Below are positions 37,080-50,100 of a stretch of 64,000 bases of DNA, piece by piece. The notes beneath the pieces were generated by a model. That model searched no databases. It was not told where the DNA came from and worked only from the letters and a program-made list of their open reading frames with translations. The translations under genes were made by a program, and so were the position numbers. Within the stretch, counting starts at the first letter, position 1. Each line of letters opens with the position of its first letter. Source of the DNA: Atopsyche davidsoni (lineage: Eukaryota; Arthropoda; Insecta; Trichoptera; Hydrobiosidae); the NCBI GenBank assembly GCA_022113835.1, contig JAILWY010000016.1, positions 5,549,501 through 5,613,500 on the forward strand, read 5' to 3'.

Positions 37080-37615
37080 ACTCCACCGATCTCTCGATTG
37101 AAAATCGACTGTAGCAGCCAAAGAACCGAGAGACCGATCATTTATACATCCACAGCCATATAGGGAGTATACCGTGCCCGGTTTCGTTGTATTTTATATA
37201 CACTTTTAACAAAACAAATCATCCAATAGGCCAAATCCCATTCCGGGCACGTACTGCGAGATCGGCTCGCAAAACAACGCCACCGCGCCGCGTGAGCCGC
37301 ACCGGCAACCGTTACATTCAATTTGGCCTCCGGGCCCCGCGGCGGGCCTCGGGTCTCGGGGCTCGGGTCTGGGGTCTCGGGTCTCGGGTCTCGGGCCTGG
37401 GCCTCGAGCCAAATTCGCAGTATTAGTTTTCCAGAGTGGACACGGAAAAAGGGGCCCGGCCCGCGGTCTCTTGGCCGGCTGCCGCACGGGACCCCCCCGG
37501 TGATCTTCCGAGCATTATTGACTCGCTCGTGTTTACCTTTGATTTACTGCCGCCGGACCTGGGAAGTTTGTTTTCGGACTTTCGAGTCAAGAGCACGCCT
37601 TGCGGATAGATAAAC
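37080..37615. other. Large GC-rich island
   Basis: The island contains CpG-rich sequence at 37230-37520, including the tandem G-rich block listed separately. Frames are open on both strands because AT-rich stop codons are rare here, not because of coding constraint. Confidence 0.3.
37344..37407 (+). repeat. GGGTCTC-type short tandem repeat
   Basis: About nine imperfect 6-8 bp units built on GGGTCTC, GGGCCTC and GGGCTC. The G-runs could support G-quadruplex formation on the plus strand. Confidence 0.75.
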
Positions 37616-39234
37616 TTTGGGAAATTTTATTTGTGATGATTTTTTTATAATTTGCTTTTGTGTTATCTCATTTGGGGTCTGTGTTCTTGAGAGTCGTGAC
37701 TTTGTTGAAAGTTTACCCCCCTATGTACACCCATCTCTTATTTTTACACGCATTATTTATATTTGCAAATAAAATGCTTTGAAATTTTGTAATGTTATCA
37801 AGTTTTAATTTGTAAAGTTTAAAATTTCACATTTGCGATAGAATTGGTTTTGCAAATTGTTAAAAGCATAACAGGAATAGAACTGGAGAGCACTCGACCA
37901 AGTTTATATTTATATATTTTCCATGTATATTTTCATGCAACACTTATAAACTCTCCAAGGCAAAGTCATAAAAAAATCTCGTTTATACAGATCATGAAAA
38001 ATAAATAATTAAATTTATTATTTATACAGGAACATATTTGTATAATTTACTTTTGTTTACCGTACGTATCTTATCGTTGAACAAATGTAATAATTATAAA
38101 CTATTTATATATTTTATTAAATTAAATAATTAATGCTGTAAATGTTAAGTGTATTTTAATATTTTATAACATAAACGTTTTGATAATTATCATGGGCTTA
38201 TTTCACTGATTACATGTGAACATTTACAAAATCAAGTGTGACGTAAAAAAAGCACGTCTGAGGAGACAAAATGAGGTCCCCGGTTTTAATTCTGTTCAAA
38301 TATCTTGAGACCCTTGGTGTCACTTTTGCATTCACCTCCCGGCACTTGAGTGAGATTGTTTTCCTTGCAGTGTTGTCGTAAGCTCTTGATGCAACATCAA
38401 ATATTTGCAATCCCTCTTGTGGAGGTCAGACCATTAATAAGAGGTCTTGGAAAAGTACGACGTTTTCGAAGAAGCATGAAAATCCAAATGTTTCAAATTA
38501 AATAATTTTACTGTGAGAAAATGATATTAAACTGTGAAGTAATATACATACCTGTTTATCAATAATTAGAAGGTTTTAAGTTAAAGTAATGTTTTATTGA
38601 AATCATAAATTATCTCTAGATTCAAAAGAACACTCTATCGATACAAATATACTGCGTTTTTTATGTCAAGGAAACTTCGGTCACTTGCTCTAATCTGTCT
38701 TCATTGTTGCTTCTTCATTCTCTTATCTTATTAAGATTACCTAAGCTTACATGTCTATCAGTACGATTTTACACAAGTTACTTGTGTTAAATCATATATT
38801 TTTTAAATTTTATTATATTGTAATGGTGGTATTGCTCAATTTTTAATATACATATAAATCATTTTTATATAATAATAAGTCCTAAATTATTAAGAATTAA
38901 TGCTACATTTATACATACTACAATAAAAATTTGCAGACTGTGAAAATAAAAAATTGAACTAAAATTAAATGGCTTATATTTAGTAATTTGTGCAAACTTA
39001 TATTTATATGCCGATATTGATAATTTATTAGTTTTACAAAATCATGCAACTAAAATATTAATTGCGTTTCTAAATAAATGTATAAACGATCACTGGGATG
39101 TACTATAAATGATTTTCGAGCAATTTTTTTATGTCAAAATGATTAAAATGTCAGTTACGTTACTTTAATATTTTCATTATCTAAATGCGTTATAATATAA
39201 ATATTTATCTACGATTTCATCTACTAGAACACTT
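37616..39234. other. AT-rich stretch
   Basis: A modestly richer patch at 38225-38460 is the only structure noticed. No gene is seen. Confidence 0.4.
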
Positions 39235-40510
39235 CGTCCTATTTTCCAATAATAAAAAAACTTGCCAGGTTGCAGGCTATCTCTTTCGTAATTACAGTGC
39301 AGTCAACCCGAGTGTCCCTGATTGTGTTTACGCTACAATTTGAGATAGGTCAGTACCGCTGGTAAAGATAAATACAGAAATACTTCTGCCGTGGTTTGTG
39401 TACTTTCAAATTCGCCAAATAATACTCCAGGGGCGGACTGCAAACGTAAAAAAAAAAAACTAAATCTTCATTGAACTGAGTTAATTTCTATAATGTTTCG
39501 TTTATTAAGAAAATAAATGTCAATTTAAATCGTTATAATAATTAAAATCAATTTGGAATCCAATGCATTATTGATTGATATGCTGTTGTTACTGAAATTG
39601 TTTGGGTGATTTTTACCTGAAGCGGGTCCTGACCGCACATCCAGACATCAGCCGATCGGGAATATTTTTAACCAATCAGCGGAGAGATTCGAAAGTGGGA
39701 GTTGTGCATGCACGCTGGGAGTAGTTTCCAGCACTGAGTAGGTGAGAGGCCGAGGAACACGCGGTGCGTATTATTAACCACCGGGTACTTGAAACGGACG
39801 TAAAACACCTATATATAGAACATGCGAAAATAACATCTCTCGTCGGACGCGAGATTACATTCACGAGCTTTCGGTAGTTATTTTATGATTATTTAAGATG
39901 GTTCTTAACAGTATGTTTTTTTTTTATATAAAAATCAATAATATCGCCTATACTAATGCACATACACACATATATATAAGAGTAATAACGTTATAGAGAA
40001 ACCCGCACGCGAAACTCGAAACGCGGGAATCAGGGAATCTTCACATAACGTATACCGACAACTATACACTGTACATAAGCATACACGAATATAATGAACC
40101 GTGTATTTTATATATTATTTATTTTTTTATGTGTGTTAGCTTTTAGGCCTATATATTCGCTTTAGATCAGTGTGTGCATATATAGAATTTTCAAAGCATG
40201 CGTTTCACGTCGCTCGCACGGCGGATAAAGCGGCAACTGCGGAGAACAGCCCCTCAGCAGAACGCATATTTAATCAAAGGGATTTATATTTATCGGGACT
40301 GAGAGGGACATAATAATTCCCCGTGTATGAGCACGAACACCGCCGTGCGAGTGGCCGGGCTGGCAGAGGTCGGGCCCCAAGGTTGCCCGGCGGCGCATTG
40401 CTCCGGCGCCGCACACAGCTGCGCTCACGTGTGCACGGCCACGCGGAGATAAGCAGGCTTCGTTATTGGTTTACTGTACCTAGACTGCCTCCCAGATCAA
40501 TCTTTATTTT
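39235..40510. other. Series of balanced islands
   Basis: Three patches (about 39260-39440, 39610-39870 and 40190-40500) alternate with AT-rich spacers. The last contains GGTTGCCCGGCGGCGC near 40380. None has a credible coding frame. Candidate regulatory cluster. Confidence 0.25.
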
Positions 40511-40631
40511 TTATATTATACTGCCATAAACTTTTTATATTTTTTTGAGACTCACGCGTGCCCTGTTGCGTTGAAAAAATAATAAATAAGTAGATTTTAT
40601 AATTGCTTCGTTTTCATCCCAGAGGAAGTTG

Positions 40632-40764
40632 GCGACCGTTTCACTGATCATATACGGGCGGTTTCACTTTAACGCGAATTTCAAACTTCGCGTTAAAATG
40701 CCTCGCATTACGCGGATTACTTATTTTAAGAATGTGTATGAACATAATGTAGTCATTGACTTAT
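40632..40764 (+). repeat. Truncated left half of a pogo-like element
   Basis: From GGCGGTTTCACTTTAACGCG to TAGTCATTGACTT the sequence repeats the left half of the MITE without its outermost repeat, then joins repeat U. It is the left boundary of the nested composite. Confidence 0.7.
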
Positions 40765-40956
40765 GTATTAGATTATAATACTTTTGATGTTTGTACCGAA
40801 TATATGTTAACCATGCTTAATTACTGCTACCTACATGCGTTGTTACAGTACAGATACGCTTTATTATAATAGAGGTAGTAATATATATATATATATATAT
40901 ATACAAACATACATAAATGCATACGTCTTAAAAAAATATTCAAAGCGGTTTAAATA
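40765..40956 (+). repeat. Repeat U, copy 2
   Basis: Second copy of 1715-1912, including its TA microsatellite (about 40880-40903), ending at the same TA before a MITE. Here the sequence to its left is MITE-like. Confidence 0.8.
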
Positions 40957-41350
40957 CAATAATACCCCGCTTTACGCGACCCTGTTATGCGCGTTTTCAC
41001 TATAACGCGAATTTCAAATTTCGCATTACGCGAATTTATTATTTTAAGAATGTGTATGAACATAATGTAGTCATTGACTTCTCTTAACAATTAAAAACAG
41101 CGTTGGGTGCTATGAACGTAAAAGAAACGCTGCCCAAAAGACAATAGTTGTATTTTTCAGTAAAAATTACATGTAATACTGCATAAAGTGTTCTTAGAAT
41201 TAAAGTGATTAATTCAAATGATTCGTATTTTTTATATTAAGTTTTGAGTATGTATGTTTGTATGTTTAATCGTAAACCCCGATATACACGAATTTCACTT
41301 AACGCGATTTTTTCCGGAACGTATCCCTCGCGTAAAACGGGGTATTACTG
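40957..41350. mobile_element. Pogo/Tigger-like MITE, copy 3 (inner element)
   Basis: A 394-bp element starting CAATAATACCCCGCTTTACG and ending GGGGTATTACTG, flanked by TA. The third base of the left end is A instead of G. It is embedded between repeat U and repeat D. Confidence 0.87.
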
Positions 41351-41673
41351 TACTCATGCTGAACCAGTGTTCATGGTTTTCTAAGGGGAAATTAGTGTAG
41401 TGGGTCCTTCTACACCGCACTTTTATATTGGAAGAAATAGTCTGCGTATTGCTACTGCCCAATAGCATTATTATTTAATCATTTCCTTAAAAAGCTCTGG
41501 CGTTTAGATCTAATACTCTTTTTCCAAGTCCACTACTCCATTACTGATCCATTACACACGCTCAGGGTACAGAATGGCAGGGAGTTCTTGTTTAATTTGG
41601 AGGCAACTGCCTCCAAATTACAGATATTGTTGGGATTTATTATTAACGTCTTTGCATAGTCTGCCTCTAAAGA
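41351..41673 (+). repeat. Repeat D, copy 2
   Basis: Matches 21601-21923. It contains a 13-bp-arm palindrome at 41593-41620 that the other copy lacks. It ends at CTCTAAAGA and is followed by unique AT-rich DNA instead of the right half-element seen at 21924. Confidence 0.8.
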
Positions 41674-42746
41674 TCGATGTATATTTTCAAATTTTGTAAT
41701 CATAAACTGTTATCAATTTTGTTTGGCAACAACTATCAAGATTTTGGAATTTCATACGACATACCTCGCAAAAATAGCAGACTTCGTAACTTATTCCCTA
41801 CAGCTAGACTGTCTTCATACAATAATATTTTCAGCGATTGTATAATTAAAAATTTCATATACATTTTGTATTGTATTATAGTTGTATGCTTTAATTGTCT
41901 TATACTATATATATATTTGTCTTATATTTGTAAAATAATACCTTGCGTGTAGTTTATGGTTTGCCGAATTTGAATTTGAAGTCAAAGTATAATAAAGTTA
42001 TGTTTCTCATTTGTTTTTGTTTGTATCATTAAGACTTTTTTATCATTTTTCTGATAACAAGTATAATTTACTACTGAAAATCTTCATTACGACTTTGAAT
42101 AAATAATTACGAGTACTTATATCATTATTAACTTTAAACTTACTTTTAATAAACATTTCTTTAATTTTGCCTCTCTTGCTACTTACAAGATGCATTATAC
42201 ATATAATTATATCATTATGTATTTTCAAAAATATAAGTATGCTTAAACAATAGTAAAGGAGTCTGTATTTAATAGCTTAAATTAAAATTTTACTAAGGGT
42301 TTTTTATACTTATTTCATAGTGAGTGTAATACATCTTCTATTAATAAATTAAATATGTCCACACATAAACCACAATTATTATAAAGAGTGAGTGGGAAAG
42401 GTATACTGGTTTAAAAAAATATAGAAAGTTATGACTAATTTAAATTTTTACATCTCTTGAATTTTCATGGTGTACACAAGAACACAACAGAAAAATTGCA
42501 TGGTATGTGGTGGTTTTAATTTTCTGAAGAATTTTCACAGCTCTGTAAACACATGAGTTTGTATTTTTATCGCACTATCCAGATTTGAACTCGGGTTAAA
42601 TTGGTAAAAAAGCAACTTTGCTTGAAAGACTTTTCTTCGCCGCTATTGAATAGGAAGAAATTTTTTTTTATGAAATTTTTTTTAAAGTATGTCTTGCGTT
42701 TGATTCAATGAATTTTTGAATATCAAAATAAAAGTAGCAGTGTAAT
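41674..42746. other. AT-rich stretch
   Basis: No gene is seen. Open frames here have low-complexity AT-rich composition. Confidence 0.45.
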
Positions 42747-42980
42747 TTAAGATTTATTATTTTGTGTTTTAACAACAAACATAAGTATTTGTATTTGAGT
42801 GCTGTTGGAATCGGTGACATTCAGGTCGTATCGGTCGGATGACGAACATCTGGTGGAGGCTGAAGGTGATCCAGTGGAATCCTCAAGAGAAGAGTCTACG
42901 AGGATTGTTGGATTAGTGTTATTCATGCCGGTGGAGTAGTCTGGCGGAGAACCGCGACAAGTGCAGTGGCCCAAAAATAG
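42747..42980 (-). CDS. Candidate 3'-terminal coding exon, product unrecognised
   Basis: On the minus strand, TTTTCACCTTCAG is a good acceptor ending just before 42980. The following frame (phase 0) runs 77 codons to TAA. The peptide begins LFLGHCTCRGSPPDYSTG and continues with Ser/Thr/Asp-rich sequence including TGSPSASTRCSSSDRYDLN. Balanced codon use in this AT-rich context and the clean acceptor favour a real exon, perhaps the last exon of a gene whose other exons lie to the right on the minus strand. AATAAA occurs just before the stop; no clear poly(A) signal was seen immediately after it. No domain is recognised. It could still be a chance frame in a regulatory island. Confidence 0.4.
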   Translation of the reverse strand, partial: LFLGHCTCRGSPPDYSTGMNNTNPTILVDSSLEDSTGSPSASTRCSSSDRYDLNVTDSNSTQIQILMFVVKTQNNKS

Positions 42981-42999
42981 CTGAAGGTGAAAATTCAAT

Positions 43000-45184
43000 T
43001 CGAAATTAATTCTGTTTATCTTGTTTTATTAATTGTTTAAAATTACGATTAAGCAATTGCTTTTAATCGAATTTTTATTTCACCCCTTTTGGGTGTTTAT
43101 TTCTTCATACGATGTTCAAAAACATGTGTGATTTTATTTATTTATAAAAAGTTTTTATAAAATATGATAGCTTTGAAACCATGACGCGAGAAAAAACATG
43201 CAAATAATACGAAAAATTTAATTGATTTTATTCAATTTAAAAATATTTACAGCATTGAAATAAGTCGCATTTTAAACCATATACTGATTCTGTCGCGTTT
43301 GGCATACTTTCTGCACAAAAAAAAAACAGCTAAATTAAAGTAAACATGAATTGCATTTAACGAAAATGCATTCTAGATCTTTCTATCAACATGAATCATT
43401 CAACTTTGCCAAAAAATAATTTAACGCGTTATAAAGTCCAGTAATTTACTGCACTTAACGCGAAGCGGGCATTTTTCTGACGCATCCAATAATAAAATAA
43501 ACAGAAGATGAAACATTTTTAGAGCTTGGCTAGATAAAATAATTAAAAAAATATTTTTTACTTCAATTGCCGAGTTTTTTTTTACTATGAATGCGACCTT
43601 CATCGTGTCTGATAAATTTGAAATATGACACACCCCTCAGTTATTAACAGGTTAGCTACTATTTTAACATGAACTTGCTGGCTTATATTAAAACGTGAAT
43701 TATAAAGATTCTTTGGACTTTTATAATATTTATCCAAATTTTCCGCCTTGTTAAACGTATGACTGGGTTTATCATTTTACCAGCACAAATATGATAATTG
43801 TTATGAATTTATATACGTGCATTGAACGTTCTATTGATCAGTAAAAAGTACTTTGTTTAGTAGTTAGTACCATCATACAGTTTTTTTAAATAATTTTTAT
43901 AAAAACCCTACGCTTAGGTTATGTTAGTATCTTAGTCATGATAAGATAGTTCTATTCGTATGATTATTATAATAAAGTACTATTCGCTGATCTCTAGAAC
44001 CGGAGTGGCTTGTATGTTTAAGATTTAATACCAACGGACGAGCGCAGGTCAGTTCAGGACGGCCAGGTCGCTCGGGTCGTAAACCCTTCGTGTAAACAGC
44101 GCTGCAAGTGTTAAACTGTGTATCGTCTAACAATAAACACTCAAGCGTTGATGCCTTGTTACTTGCAAGCAATCGATTTTTAGACACGAGAGCTTACGAC
44201 GCTTGAAGTTTTTATTACTAAATACGATTTAAAAAAAAATAACAAAAAAAACTCTATTATTAAGACCAGAAATGTCTAGTCAAAGTGAAATATTTAAATT
44301 ACGAAAAGTATTGATTTTAGTAATAAATGATTTTTACTTTTATGCTAATTCAATGGTTAAATCGTTAGTAAGTAAATTTATGTTTTTATTTACAATTCAA
44401 ATACAGGCAAAGCACTCTGTCTAAAACCCAGATTTATTGCCGAACTAAATAATAAAAGCGACATTAATTTGTCAAAACCCAATGAAATGTTATTTTAATA
44501 AACCATTTACAAAAGAATTGTCTGCTGTGGACATAAATAATAATTAAAAACGGCAGCAGAATACAAATGAAAACAAACTACTATTTCAACTAATAAATAT
44601 GCGCAAAAAAAACACACACACACAACTAACACGAAATGACTTTAGATTAAAAAATATTTTAATTTATGGTATTGTTTTGCCTCGCAATTCTATTTGTTTT
44701 GAACTCGTTCTGGTTTTATATGCATTTCCAAAAAAATACTATTCACACACATTGGCACTTAAAACATATTTAACAAATACTCGTATACAGTAAAGTCACA
44801 CAGCTTAAAACGCAGTTCCATTGATACATATTTTTTTTATTTAATAATGAATTAATGAGCAGAATATAATTTGTCACCATGTAAAATGTTAAAAATTTTA
44901 CCAGTCTTTGCTTGAATAAACCAATACGCTGTTGAATACGAAAAATGAAGGCTGTTACTTACTATAATAGATCCAAAAATCAGTAAATTAGCTAGACAAG
45001 AGAAAATAAAGTTTAATGAAAAATATTCCCAGCAAAATTTAAGCTTCAGAGAAAATTGATGTTTTAATATTTCTAATACTTCAACAGTTTATTTATAGCA
45101 AAACATCCATTATTAAATCTAGATATAGAGCGCTCATATTTAAGATTGTTTTCAGTCGTTTTAAGTTAATTACTAAGTAAACTA
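43000..45184. other. AT-rich stretch
   Basis: No exon is supported. A small patch at 44000-44110 contains GGACGGCCAGGTCGCTCGG. Confidence 0.4.
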
Positions 45185-45380
45185 TAATCAATCTTAAATC
45201 CTGCTCGCGAGACGCGCGATATTTCACAAGCACCCCCTACCCTCGCCCGGGGAGGCTTAAATTATCCCATCTGTTTAATTATCAAGGGTGGGTGAACTCT
45301 CACGTGACCTTCACAATTTATGTCCTGGTCGGCGGTAAAGGTCGAAAGGAAATCGCACAGTGAGAGTAGCAAACGTATTG
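45185..45380. promoter_or_regulatory. Candidate regulatory island with E-box
   Basis: CTCGCCCGGGGAGG near 45241 and CTCACGTGACC near 45299 (a CACGTG E-box) lie in about 190 bp of balanced unique sequence. Confidence 0.25.
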
Positions 45381-45834
45381 GGAAACTCAATTATGTATTG
45401 TGTGTGTACAAATGTACTTATTTAAAGAGGCTGTACACACTATTAGCTTAGGTTTTCAGTACATGTGCATGACCTAGGATCATGTTATTTTAGTTATACA
45501 TAAATTTCACCACAGATATTGTGAATAAATAAATTAAATAAAAACAGTAGAAAATTTATCACTTCAAATAAATGAGTACTAGGAAATTTTGTCATATGAC
45601 TTGTCTATAAAACAAAACAGTTTCAAGAGAGTAATAACATCATCAATGGTATATTTTGTCCTTAAAAAACTTTAAATCTTGCATGTGAATGGTTGTATGC
45701 TTGGTATATGTGAAAATATAGCCAAAATAGAATACTTCACGTTTTTTCACGATCGCTACCATTGATTGTGTGAATTACTCAATTATTAATTATTATGAGA
45801 GTGGGATATAAGCCATATCGTCTTGATTGAAGTC

Positions 45835-46290
45835 TAAGGCATCAGACGCTCGCAACGCAGCTGTACTCATTTTAAAAGCGAACCAACGCCAAGGAAGATG
45901 AATGCAATAAAACTCATATGTTATTTATTTTCGCAGATTCTAGATTCAAAGCTTCGGGATTTCATTTTATTATTCACTTACACGCCTTGGCATTGCATTC
46001 GGCAGTAAAACTGCTCGTCACGGATGCAGCTCGCACTGAGGATCGAGCCCGGCGCGCATTCCTCCCGAAACGCTTTGAAGACAGAGATCTCAAGTTTATT
46101 TGACAGCAGTGCCGTTCGCGTTTGCCTATTTTCATAATTGTGTCTTAACACGAAGAGTTTCCGAGAATCACAATAATATCGCTCAATATAAGAAGTGGCA
46201 CTTGAACGTAACCGTTGACAAGCAAAATTTAAGTAATCAGTTCTCAATGGATTCAAACTTACACAAATCGCAGAATGGCGCGTAAATTTT
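45835..46290. other. Balanced island
   Basis: CpG-bearing unique sequence, densest at 46010-46075. Short frames on both strands overlap and have no recognised domain. Confidence 0.25.
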
Positions 46291-48050
46291 TCAGTACACT
46301 CTTACACTTTTTTCGAGGATTTGTTTCGTCTTTTTACATGCGAATCAAATTTGTTAAAAATACGTATTTACTAAATACTAAATACGAATATAAATCTCTT
46401 TACATTGTAGATTTTATCTACTGCACGTAGGCCGGTACTTAATACGCAAATGTTTTGAAATACGAGTGGTCAAATATAGGTGTTTTCTAATATTGATCTT
46501 TGTATTATTTCCCGTTTTGATAATAGTTTTTATTTTTAACATTTTACCTAAGAAAGTGCAATATTCGTATCACAGATTGAGAAGCGCAAACATGCAATTG
46601 TTTTCTTCAAAGAGATCTACGAACCCTGAAATTCGCACAATTTACGAGGGCTATGTTTTATGGATCCTTTGTACACTTATTTTTTTCAGTTGAACAATAC
46701 AAATGCAATAAAACGCTGGCTGCGATTTTTCAGCTCACACTATCGAGTAATCAGATCCTCCGACTCATACCAACGACTGAATAAGACTCTTTAACTCTAG
46801 ATTTCATATGCATCTAAGCAAAACATTCGTACAATGTAGCACTGAGTTACAATAAAGATATGAAATATATTTTATTTTACAATACTTCAAGTAACCTAAA
46901 AATGAAATTAAAAAATGTAATATCAATGCTTCATGATGATGATGTATTCGATTTAAGATTAATTAAAAAAAAAAACTCTTACTCGCACTGGTTTACTGTG
47001 TATACAACATATTTTATAATATATATTCACAAAAAATCGCCGAAAAAAACCCTTAAGTAAAATTTTTTTTTTACAGTAACAAAACTATACCTGTAGATTT
47101 TTAAAATAACAAACCTTTAAAACTAAGTTTAAAAAAAAATAACTTTACAGAGTGCATTTAAAAATAAATTAATAATTATTTACTCACAATGATTGCATAA
47201 AGAAATCTTTTCTTTTTAACTATTTGCTTTGTAGAGAAAATAATAGTATTTATATTAATATATTGAATGATCATAAATCATCTAGCGCTTTCGACAGCTT
47301 CTCGACTACTGTATTTGGTTAATCAGTTTTCTAGAAACCGGGCGCTAGTGTATGTTTACCACATCCATCTTGAAATGACCTAAAGTGGATTTGGTTCTTT
47401 TCATCATCGAGTTTCTCAAATACAGAAAGTAAATACTCACTATAATAAACAGCACTAAAGACTAAGTTTACACTTAAGTTTTTGTAACGTTAGTAAAGAT
47501 GTGAATAGTGACACGCTCGTATAACTTCACGCAACCATTCAATTTTTACTGAAATTGCTTATTCATTATTCTTAAAATATAAACAAACTATTGGTTGATG
47601 CTACTGGGAACATTAAAAACTTGTATTGATTTCTTTTTATTAAACGAACGTGCTTGTTTGATATTGGTTGTGACGAATAGATATTGTGCTTACCACGAAA
47701 TGCACCTTACGCTTCTTTGTCTTTTGCCATTTTTATGATGTTTCATGAAGTTTATTCGACATCCTTAACATTTTATAAGATACACCTAAGCTATTTTCTT
47801 TTGAAACCATATAATGGTTGTTGGCAGGCATAAATGCAGTATTGGAGTTAAATGGTTATTAAAAAGTTATAATGGTTATTAAAATCGAAGATTACTTTCA
47901 ACGTGTTGTTTTCAAGTTGGTAAGCCACATTTCCCTTGTATGTTTATCGAGCTTTTCAGATGAAAAGAATAACTTTATATATTGAACTTAATGCTTTCTA
48001 TATTCACATCTAAAGTATCCGTGTTATAAACTCTCACCACTGTCCTCCAA
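46291..48050. other. AT-rich stretch
   Basis: No gene or ordered repeat is seen. Confidence 0.45.
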
Positions 48051-48740
48051 GTTGAAAGTATCAACTGTCAGCATTGGAAACTTATCTTTGACTGGTAGTG
48101 CTTGGGCGTGTTTGTATTTATTTACTTACAAAAAATTGTAACCCCAAGAGAAATCACTGTTCATTTGGACGAGAGGATGTATTGTATGGAAAAAAACGCG
48201 TGTCGGCGCTTTTCTCAAAGTTATAATAAATTTAGACCTCATATCAAATTCAGAAAGGATTTTGGCCAAATTTTCAATCGCATTTTGTTCAAGAACCGTC
48301 TGCTGTTTTTGCGTTGGAAAGTCGTTTTATATAGTTATGGTCATCGAGCTTCTCGATTGCAAAGAGTAACAACTTAATATATTAAACAAGGTAGGAGCTA
48401 CATTCACACCTGAAGTGGCCGTGCCATAGGTCGAGATGTGCACAGGTACATGAAGGTACTGTTTCCAGGGAGCATTTGACACGATTTTCAGACTTGCGCC
48501 GCGCTATATCGCGGCCAGAGCCTTTCGCAACGCTCGCCTCGAGTAACATTTCTCAAATCGTGATCGCTGATTGCCCTTTATAAGAAAACAAGCCCATTAC
48601 CTTCTTACCTTTCATATTATCGAAAAATCATTGCATTATCTGTGAAGGCGTTACACATCCGCGAGCCGCAGTCATAGTACGGTTATTGCAATCGATGTGT
48701 TCGACTTAACCAATCACTCAGCCCAAAAATGTTGATCCAT
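48051..48740. other. Mixed-composition stretch
   Basis: A 91-codon plus-strand frame (48102-48377) starts at a non-ATG codon and is not recognised. A richer block at 48420-48560 contains GCCGCGCTATATCGCGGCC, an imperfect palindrome. No gene call is made. Confidence 0.25.
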
Positions 48741-50100
48741 TTATTTTTTATTAACATTTATAACAAATACACTTATTTATGGAGAATAAAAATTAAAATG
48801 AAAATGATATACTTATATTTAATATATTTAATCTTCATTTAATATATTTGACACGTATATAAAAAGAATACTACAAATTTTAAAAGAAAGAAAATTGGGA
48901 TTTTTCAACATGATAAAAACTTTATAGTCAGTGCAAATATACATACATAGAGTTAAATTAACAATTGGGGGATCTAAGTTATACTGCAGGGACCAAAGCC
49001 TGCATTAAATAAAAAATAAGCTTCAAAAACAAGTTAGGAACTAATTAAGCTTAAATGATAACGAAAAGGATATTAAAGATTGAAACACACGAGCAGCATG
49101 GCTAGATGGTATACACAAGAAAGAAAACGATTAAAGGCAGAGGAGCACACGTGGCGAAGAGACGCCATTATTCTGCATTGAACTAAACGATGGCAAATAT
49201 AATTATTACTTATACACATAAATGTGTTTCACAGCTTTGAAAATGTAGCACAAAATAACACAAGTCCTTTAGAATGACCACGAGATTTCTTGAAATTATA
49301 TCGAGTTGTATGTAAACGTTGCTCTTTGAGTTTGCCATATCTTAGGCAAGGGATATTGTTTGCTTCAATTTTAACCAAAACATGACTTGTTGACGGCTTT
49401 CGATTGAAAATAGAAGCTTTTGATTTTTTGATCTACAAAGTAATGCAGAAGCATTATTCAGAAAGTTTATATCTTAAAAGCGTTTAAAAAAATACCAGAA
49501 GTGTTCTGAAATACACACAAAAAGGATAAAATAGATCGTGAGTCTATTTCATGGTTCAGACTAGAATCGTTTCATTTTTTCCCCAAAGGTAAAAACTAAA
49601 GTTATACATGTAGTTATAAAGGAGACACCAAAACAATGAATTACAGTTTTTTATGTTATGCTGTTTGGCTGATTACTTTAAACTGATATAATAACAACAC
49701 ATTAACTGAAATATTTGAATAATCATCTGCTGTCCGTGCATTTTAATTAACTTTTCATGAAATCGGGAGATCTAATATTCAAAAAAATATCAAAAATATC
49801 AAGAATTAAGTCTTCAGCCAAACACATTTACATCTGAGTGAAAGCAAATTATAAGTGTATGAGCTAGGGGTGGGTTAGTAATAAGAAAGTGAAAAAATTA
49901 AGATAATAAATAAAATAAAATTTTGAATAAAGTGTCTTTGCGATATAATTTTTTTTTTTGTATATTAATGACTAAAACTCCACACGACTAGGAGAATAAG
50001 ACTCCTGGTATATTGCTTTATTATGCAACATAGTGTTATTTATTATATCATCATATAACTTAAGACTGATTTTCTTTGAACAGTCAATCTAGATTTATTT
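48741..50100. other. AT-rich stretch
   Basis: No gene is seen. Confidence 0.45.

Noticed and set aside
43430..43475. Possible further pogo-like end (CTTAACGCGAAGCGGG)
   Set aside because: Similarity is confined to one short string, with no opposite end or TA-bounded element.
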